Of a DNA stretch of 64,000 nucleotides, positions 60,409 to 64,000 are shown in pieces. Where the stretch lies: assembly GCA_029202385.1 (NCBI GenBank), contig CP119314.1:4949001-5013000 (forward strand). The letters run 5' to 3'. Source of the DNA: Candidatus Sphingomonas phytovorans. GTDB taxonomy: Bacteria; Pseudomonadota; Alphaproteobacteria; Sphingomonadales; Sphingomonadaceae. Within the stretch, counting starts at the first letter, position 1; the number at the start of each line of letters is the position of its first letter. A model generated the notes under the pieces. That model made no database searches. It was not told the DNA's origin and saw only the letters and a program-made list of their open reading frames with translations. The translations under genes and the position numbers were made by a program.

Positions 60409-60453
60409 GGCATCCGGCATCCGGCATCCGGCATCCGGCATCCGGCATCCGGC
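60409..60453. repeat. 7-bp tandem repeat (GGCATCC x 6.4)
   Basis: Six perfect tandem copies of GGCATCC plus GGC, in the 5' leader of the AlkC-like gene and downstream of the GGDEF gene. A 7-base unit is prone to slipped-strand change in copy number and would alter the leader length. Confidence 0.9.
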
Positions 60454-60508
60454 GGAACGGCATTTCCGGGCACGCCGAAGCCCGGCGGGCAGTGTAGGGG
60501 CACGGATG

Positions 60509-62101
60509 TCAGCCGCGCGCGGCCGGTCCACCGGTAAGCCTTGTCGAGGACCGCGACGCTGAGACATCAGCGTCGTGACCATTGACCGTTGCCAGTATCG
60601 CCGGGCCGGCGCGGCGCGCCATGACGCGATTGCGCCCGCCCTGCTTCGCATCGTAGAGCGCGGCATCGGCTGCCGCGAGCAGCCGCTCGGCGGCGTCGCC
60701 GCGAAGCTTTCCGATATGGCCGATGCCGATGCTGACGGTAACCCGGCCGCCCTGCGCCGGGGACGCGAGATCGAGTTGTTCGATCGCTACGCGCATCCTT
60801 TCAGCCAGCACGGCCGCCTCTGACGGGTCGGTCGAGGGAAGGATCACGGCGAACTCCTCCCCGCCGAACCGGGCGACCATGTCGGATCCGCGCATGGCGC
60901 AGCCGGCCAGTGCCTGCGCTACGGCACGGAGCCGCTGGTCTCCGGCCGGATGGCCGAAGCTGTCGTTGAGCAGCTTGAAATGGTCGATGTCTATCATCAG
61001 CAGGGCCAGTCCCGTGCCTGCCCGCCCTGCGCGAGCCCATTCGAGGCGGAGGCGCTCATCGAATTCGCGCCGGTTCGACAGGCCGGTCAGCGCGTCGAGC
61101 CTTGACAGGCGTTCGAGCGCATCGCGCTCATCGAAGCCGCGCATCTGGACCAATATGTTGCGCAGGCCATAGCCGAGCGTCGCGGCGACGAATCCCGCGA
61201 TCGCCAGGGCTGGATGGTCCGGGACCAGCGGTGCCGACACCATGAGCAGCGTCGCCGGGAGCATCAGGGGGCTGCCTGCGCGGACGGTCCGTTCGAGCAT
61301 GCGCACCACCGCCGATGGCCTCGTATCCGGTGCATGGTGCCGAAGGGCAAGCGCGATGAGCAGGAGGAAGGGCAGGTCGATCAGCGGATCGACCAGGTTT
61401 CCATAGTCCGACTCCATCTGGAAATGATTGATGTAGAATGCGGCCGCGAGATACGCCCAGGCGAAGAGGGCGGTCGTCCGGAAGAAGGCGCGTCGGGGCG
61501 GATCGCTGCAGGCAAGGAAGCGGATCAGGGCGAAGGCGGCGATGAACAGATTCTCGATGTCGAACATCAGGCGCAGATTGAGCACGCCGGTGGCGCTCGC
61601 GCCCGACAGGCTGGCGAACTCGAGCGTGTACACGAAGAACAGATAGCCGAGCGTGAGTGCCAGGGCCCCGTCGACCAGGCGGACATGCCATGACTCCTGG
61701 TCCGGGCTTGCGACCGCGAAGAGGATCGGCACGCCGTACAGGACGAAAAGGAGCATGCTCAGTGAGGTGATCCCGCTCGAATTCTGCAGCAGCAAGGCGC
61801 TCACCATGTTCACGCCCATCCCGCCCGCCCAGAGCAGCGTCGCGAACCCGAGCGCGGTCCAGCCGGCGGCCGCCCGGTCGTGGCGCGCACGATACAGGCA
61901 GGCTGCCCCCGCCAGCAGGGGTGCCAGGACGAGGAAGGCGAGGGAAAATATCTGAGCGCGATTGCCGGCCAGCGCGATCGACAGGGGATGGGCGACAAGG
62001 AAGAGCAGCGGAAAGACGAACCCGGTCCTGCGCATCGCGGCACCGGGTTCGGCGATGGCGCCGCTACTGGCGGCCCCGTTGGTGTATGACGGCATCTCCA
62101 T
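60509..62101 (-). CDS. membrane-bound diguanylate cyclase
   Basis: 530 residues. The N-terminal 300 residues hold about eight helices (an uncharacterised membrane sensor). Then LSRLDALTGLSNRREFDERL, LLMIDIDHFKLLNDSFGHPAGD and the active site ARFGGEEFAVIL (near residue 415). The allosteric I-site is intact: RGSD lies five residues before GGEEF, so c-di-GMP feedback inhibition is expected. The C-terminal tail is low complexity. ATG at 62101; a second ATG two codons in is possible. Confidence 0.92.
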   Translation of the reverse strand: MEMPSYTNGAASSGAIAEPGAAMRRTGFVFPLLFLVAHPLSIALAGNRAQIFSLAFLVLAPLLAGAACLYRARHDRAAAGWTALGFATLLWAGGMGVNMVSALLLQNSSGITSLSMLLFVLYGVPILFAVASPDQESWHVRLVDGALALTLGYLFFVYTLEFASLSGASATGVLNLRLMFDIENLFIAAFALIRFLACSDPPRRAFFRTTALFAWAYLAAAFYINHFQMESDYGNLVDPLIDLPFLLLIALALRHHAPDTRPSAVVRMLERTVRAGSPLMLPATLLMVSAPLVPDHPALAIAGFVAATLGYGLRNILVQMRGFDERDALERLSRLDALTGLSNRREFDERLRLEWARAGRAGTGLALLMIDIDHFKLLNDSFGHPAGDQRLRAVAQALAGCAMRGSDMVARFGGEEFAVILPSTDPSEAAVLAERMRVAIEQLDLASPAQGGRVTVSIGIGHIGKLRGDAAERLLAAADAALYDAKQGGRNRVMARRAGPAILATVNGHDADVSASRSSTRLTGGPAARG

Positions 62102-62211
62102 TACGCATCCCGTCCGGCTTTCGCCCTGACGATGATGGCACGATGGTGGTTATCAAAGGATGCACGACCGGCCCGGGCACGAGGATCTTCTAGCGCGGCC
62201 GCCGTCGGTGG

Positions 62212-62913
62212 TTAACCTTCCAGCCCGTCATCCCGATATTTTATTTCGAGGAACCGGCCCCGCGTCGCGAGCAGGTTGAGATCGCCCTCGGCGAGTTGCG
62301 CCGACATCTGGCCGATCTCCTGTTCGATCACCTTCAGCCCTTCGGCGAGTTGCGCGTCGGGGGTCTTGCCGTTGCGTTCCACGCCGCGCAACGGCTGGGG
62401 CACCTTGGCATAATCGCGGATCAGCTCGGGCAGTTGCTCGCCGACCAGCTTGCGGATTTCGGCCGCGGCCGGCTCGCGTTCGTCAAGCGCGGCAAGTTGT
62501 GGCGCAAGCGTTTCGAGCTGGACGCCGATGCCGTCGACCAATGTCTGCGCCGGTGCGGGCAGGGCGGGGCGCTGCGTTTCGAGCCATTGCTCGGTCTTGA
62601 GCGGCAAGGCCTTCAGCGGCACCTCGACCAGCTTCTCCGCCCTGACCGGGGCCTCGAGCGAGACGAAGGCGATCAGCAGCGTCACCACCGCCAGCAGCGC
62701 GATGACGAGCAGGGCGCCGCCCATGCCGATCGGCGTGAACCAGCCGAACACGATCGTCGCGATGATGATCGCCAGATCGGCCGTGACGATCAGCCCGGCC
62801 CGCTTGGCCAAGCCGGTGCCGCGCCGCCGGCGCTTGCGCTGCATCAGGGCCTGGTCGCGCCGTTCGTTGAGGAACTGCGTCGTCCTGGCGATCTGGCGAT
62901 CGACGTCGGTCAT
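62212..62913 (-). CDS. XpaC-like membrane protein, TelA partner
   Basis: 233 residues. Basic N-terminus (MQRKRRRRG), two helices (IVTADLAIIIATIVFGWF and GMGGALLVIALLAVVTLLIAFV), then a long helical cytoplasmic part ending QLPELIRDYAKVPQPLRG and NLLATRGRFLEIKYRD. The last blocks recall XpaC-family proteins that pair with TelA. It starts immediately after the TelA stop codon, so the two form an operon. Function unknown. Confidence 0.68.
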   Translation of the reverse strand: MTDVDRQIARTTQFLNERRDQALMQRKRRRRGTGLAKRAGLIVTADLAIIIATIVFGWFTPIGMGGALLVIALLAVVTLLIAFVSLEAPVRAEKLVEVPLKALPLKTEQWLETQRPALPAPAQTLVDGIGVQLETLAPQLAALDEREPAAAEIRKLVGEQLPELIRDYAKVPQPLRGVERNGKTPDAQLAEGLKVIEQEIGQMSAQLAEGDLNLLATRGRFLEIKYRDDGLEG

Positions 62914-64000
62914 TTACACGGCTTCCAGCTTGAAGGTTTCGCCCCCGCCGCCCGCATTCTGTGCCGCGCCCTCGGCCCGGGCGATATAGCCCTTCGACTT
63001 CTCGACCTCGTTGCCCAGCACGTTGACCGTTGTCTTCATCGAATCGAGCGCCTTCAGCTTGAAGGTGTCGATCGCGTCCATCGTGTCATAGATATTCTGG
63101 AAGGCACGCTGCAGCGTTTCGATCGGGATGGTGGCGCTTGCCGCCTGCTCGTGGATCGTCGCGGTCTGGCTCTTCAGCAGCTTTCCGGTCGAATCGATGA
63201 TGTTGGCGGTCGTGGTGTTCAGCGCGGTGATCTGCTCGAGCACCAGCTTCTGGTTGGTCAGGGCCTGTGCCACCGTCACCGCGGTACGCAGTGCGGAAAC
63301 AGTGGTGGTTGAGGCACGGTCGACGCCCTTCACCAGCTCGACATTGTTCTTCTTGACCAGGTCGAGCGCGAGATAACCCTGCACTGTTACCGCCATCTGG
63401 GTCAGCAGGTCCTGGGTGCGCTGGCGGACATAGAACAGCGCTGTCTCGCGGATTGCCTTCGCCTTGGCCGGATCGGTGTGATCCAGCTCGTTGGCTTTCT
63501 CCTCGAGCCGCTCGTCCATTGTCTTGGACAGCACGATCATCTGTTCGAGCCGGCCCATCGCGGTCCACAGGTTCGAACGCTCGACGTCGATCGCCGCATT
63601 GTCCATCAGCAGCTCGTCCTTGCCGCTGCCAAGGCTCTTCAGGATCGACGCGATATGGTTCTGCGAGCTTTTATAGCCGTCGAAATAATTGCGCATCGAA
63701 TTGCCGAACGGGATGATCCCGAACAGCTTCTTGGGCGCGAGGAGGTTGCCCTTCTTGCCCGGATCGAGATCCTCGATCGTCCGCCGCAACTCGGCCAGGT
63801 CGGCGCCAACGCCTGATTCCTGGTCCATCGCCTTGACCGGCCGGTCGAGGAAGCGGTTCGATTGCCCGGCCGCCTCGCGGATCTCCTTCTGGCCCATGGC
63901 GCTGATCGCATCGACCCGCTTGCCGAATTCGGGCGAATTCACGTCCTGCGCGACCAGGTCGTCGATGAAGGTCTCGACCCGCGCCTGAAGCTGGGTGCGC
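62914..64000 (-). CDS. telA: TelA-family toxic anion resistance protein, C-terminal part
   Basis: The gene enters from the right edge; 361 codons are visible. Largely alpha-helical with GQKEIREAAGQSNRFLDRPVK (partial), GKKGNLLAPKKLFGIIPFGNSMRNYFDGY and LALDLVKKNNVELVKGVDRASTTTVSALRTAV, the conserved TelA core. The reading frame stays open to position 64000, beyond the first in-frame GTG at 63942, so the N-terminus is outside. Linked to tellurite or envelope stress resistance in other bacteria; mechanism unclear. Confidence 0.88.
   Translation of the reverse strand, partial: RTQLQARVETFIDDLVAQDVNSPEFGKRVDAISAMGQKEIREAAGQSNRFLDRPVKAMDQESGVGADLAELRRTIEDLDPGKKGNLLAPKKLFGIIPFGNSMRNYFDGYKSSQNHIASILKSLGSGKDELLMDNAAIDVERSNLWTAMGRLEQMIVLSKTMDERLEEKANELDHTDPAKAKAIRETALFYVRQRTQDLLTQMAVTVQGYLALDLVKKNNVELVKGVDRASTTTVSALRTAVTVAQALTNQKLVLEQITALNTTTANIIDSTGKLLKSQTATIHEQAASATIPIETLQRAFQNIYDTMDAIDTFKLKALDSMKTTVNVLGNEVEKSKGYIARAEGAAQNAGGGGETFKLEAV

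Noticed and set aside
60409..60453. CRISPR-like array
   Set aside because: The unit is 7 bases, directly abutting with no spacers, and there are no cas genes.
60333..60503. N-terminal extension of the AlkC-like protein
   Set aside because: The extra codons are mostly the translated 7-bp repeat and unlike the family; ATG 60332 starts directly before the conserved helices.

Overview
The window is GC-rich, densely packed chromosomal DNA from an alphaproteobacterium, most likely a sphingomonad (Sphingomonas-like). That placement is inference from gene content and the feel of the proteins: two TonB-dependent corrinoid receptors, an alphaproteobacterial GshA, ATGA/TGATG-coupled operons, and a lasso-type peptide cluster with HprK-like kinase and sulfotransferase. 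No search was run.

Layout. 1-10.4 kb is housekeeping: the N-terminus of an Nramp metal transporter, MTA phosphorylase, AlkA, a ferredoxin, RlmB, an M28 peptidase, tRNA-Tyr, an acyltransferase, and a HAD-UbiA fusion coupled to a GT-C glycosyltransferase. 10.6-35.0 kb is a very large cobalamin locus. It has two cobalamin riboswitches, each in front of a BtuB-like receptor, two complete BtuFCD-type ABC importers, CobW, CobN, CobO, BluB, and the whole nucleotide-loop/lower-ligand branch (CobT, CobC phosphatase, CobS, CobQ, CbiB, CobD, CobU). The genes that build and methylate the corrin ring are absent here.

35.1-45.1 kb is the most unusual part. It combines a divergent Asp/Asn beta-hydroxylase, a Nif11-domain sulfotransferase fusion, an asparagine-synthetase-like enzyme without the glutaminase cysteine, three tandem phage-tail-collar (MdpB-like) proteins, a GNAT acetyltransferase, a small DUF6916-like protein, and a tightly coupled kinase / sulfotransferase / PqqD-like / B2-protease operon. 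The 549-base gap between the synthetase and the first collar gene contains, on the minus strand, a 61-codon ORF that looks like the peptide precursor: a WxxP leader motif and an Asn/Ser/Thr/His-rich tail ending in Ser. I read this as a lasso-peptide-like RiPP system with unusual tailoring (hydroxylation, sulfation, phosphorylation) linked to collar proteins.

45.3-49.5 kb carries methionine salvage (a candidate aminotransferase, mtnA, mtnC, mtnD, mtnB) and tRNA-Gly. With mtnP at the left end it gives an MTA-phosphorylase version of the pathway that needs no MTR kinase. 49.6-64 kb is mixed housekeeping: an ICMT-like membrane protein, an ECF sigma factor with a YCII partner, GshA, RsmE, UbiA, PmbA, a CysQ-like phosphatase, an AlkC-like protein, a membrane diguanylate cyclase and a TelA/XpaC-like pair. 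A 98-bp inverted-repeat element and a 7-bp tandem repeat lie in intergenic DNA there.
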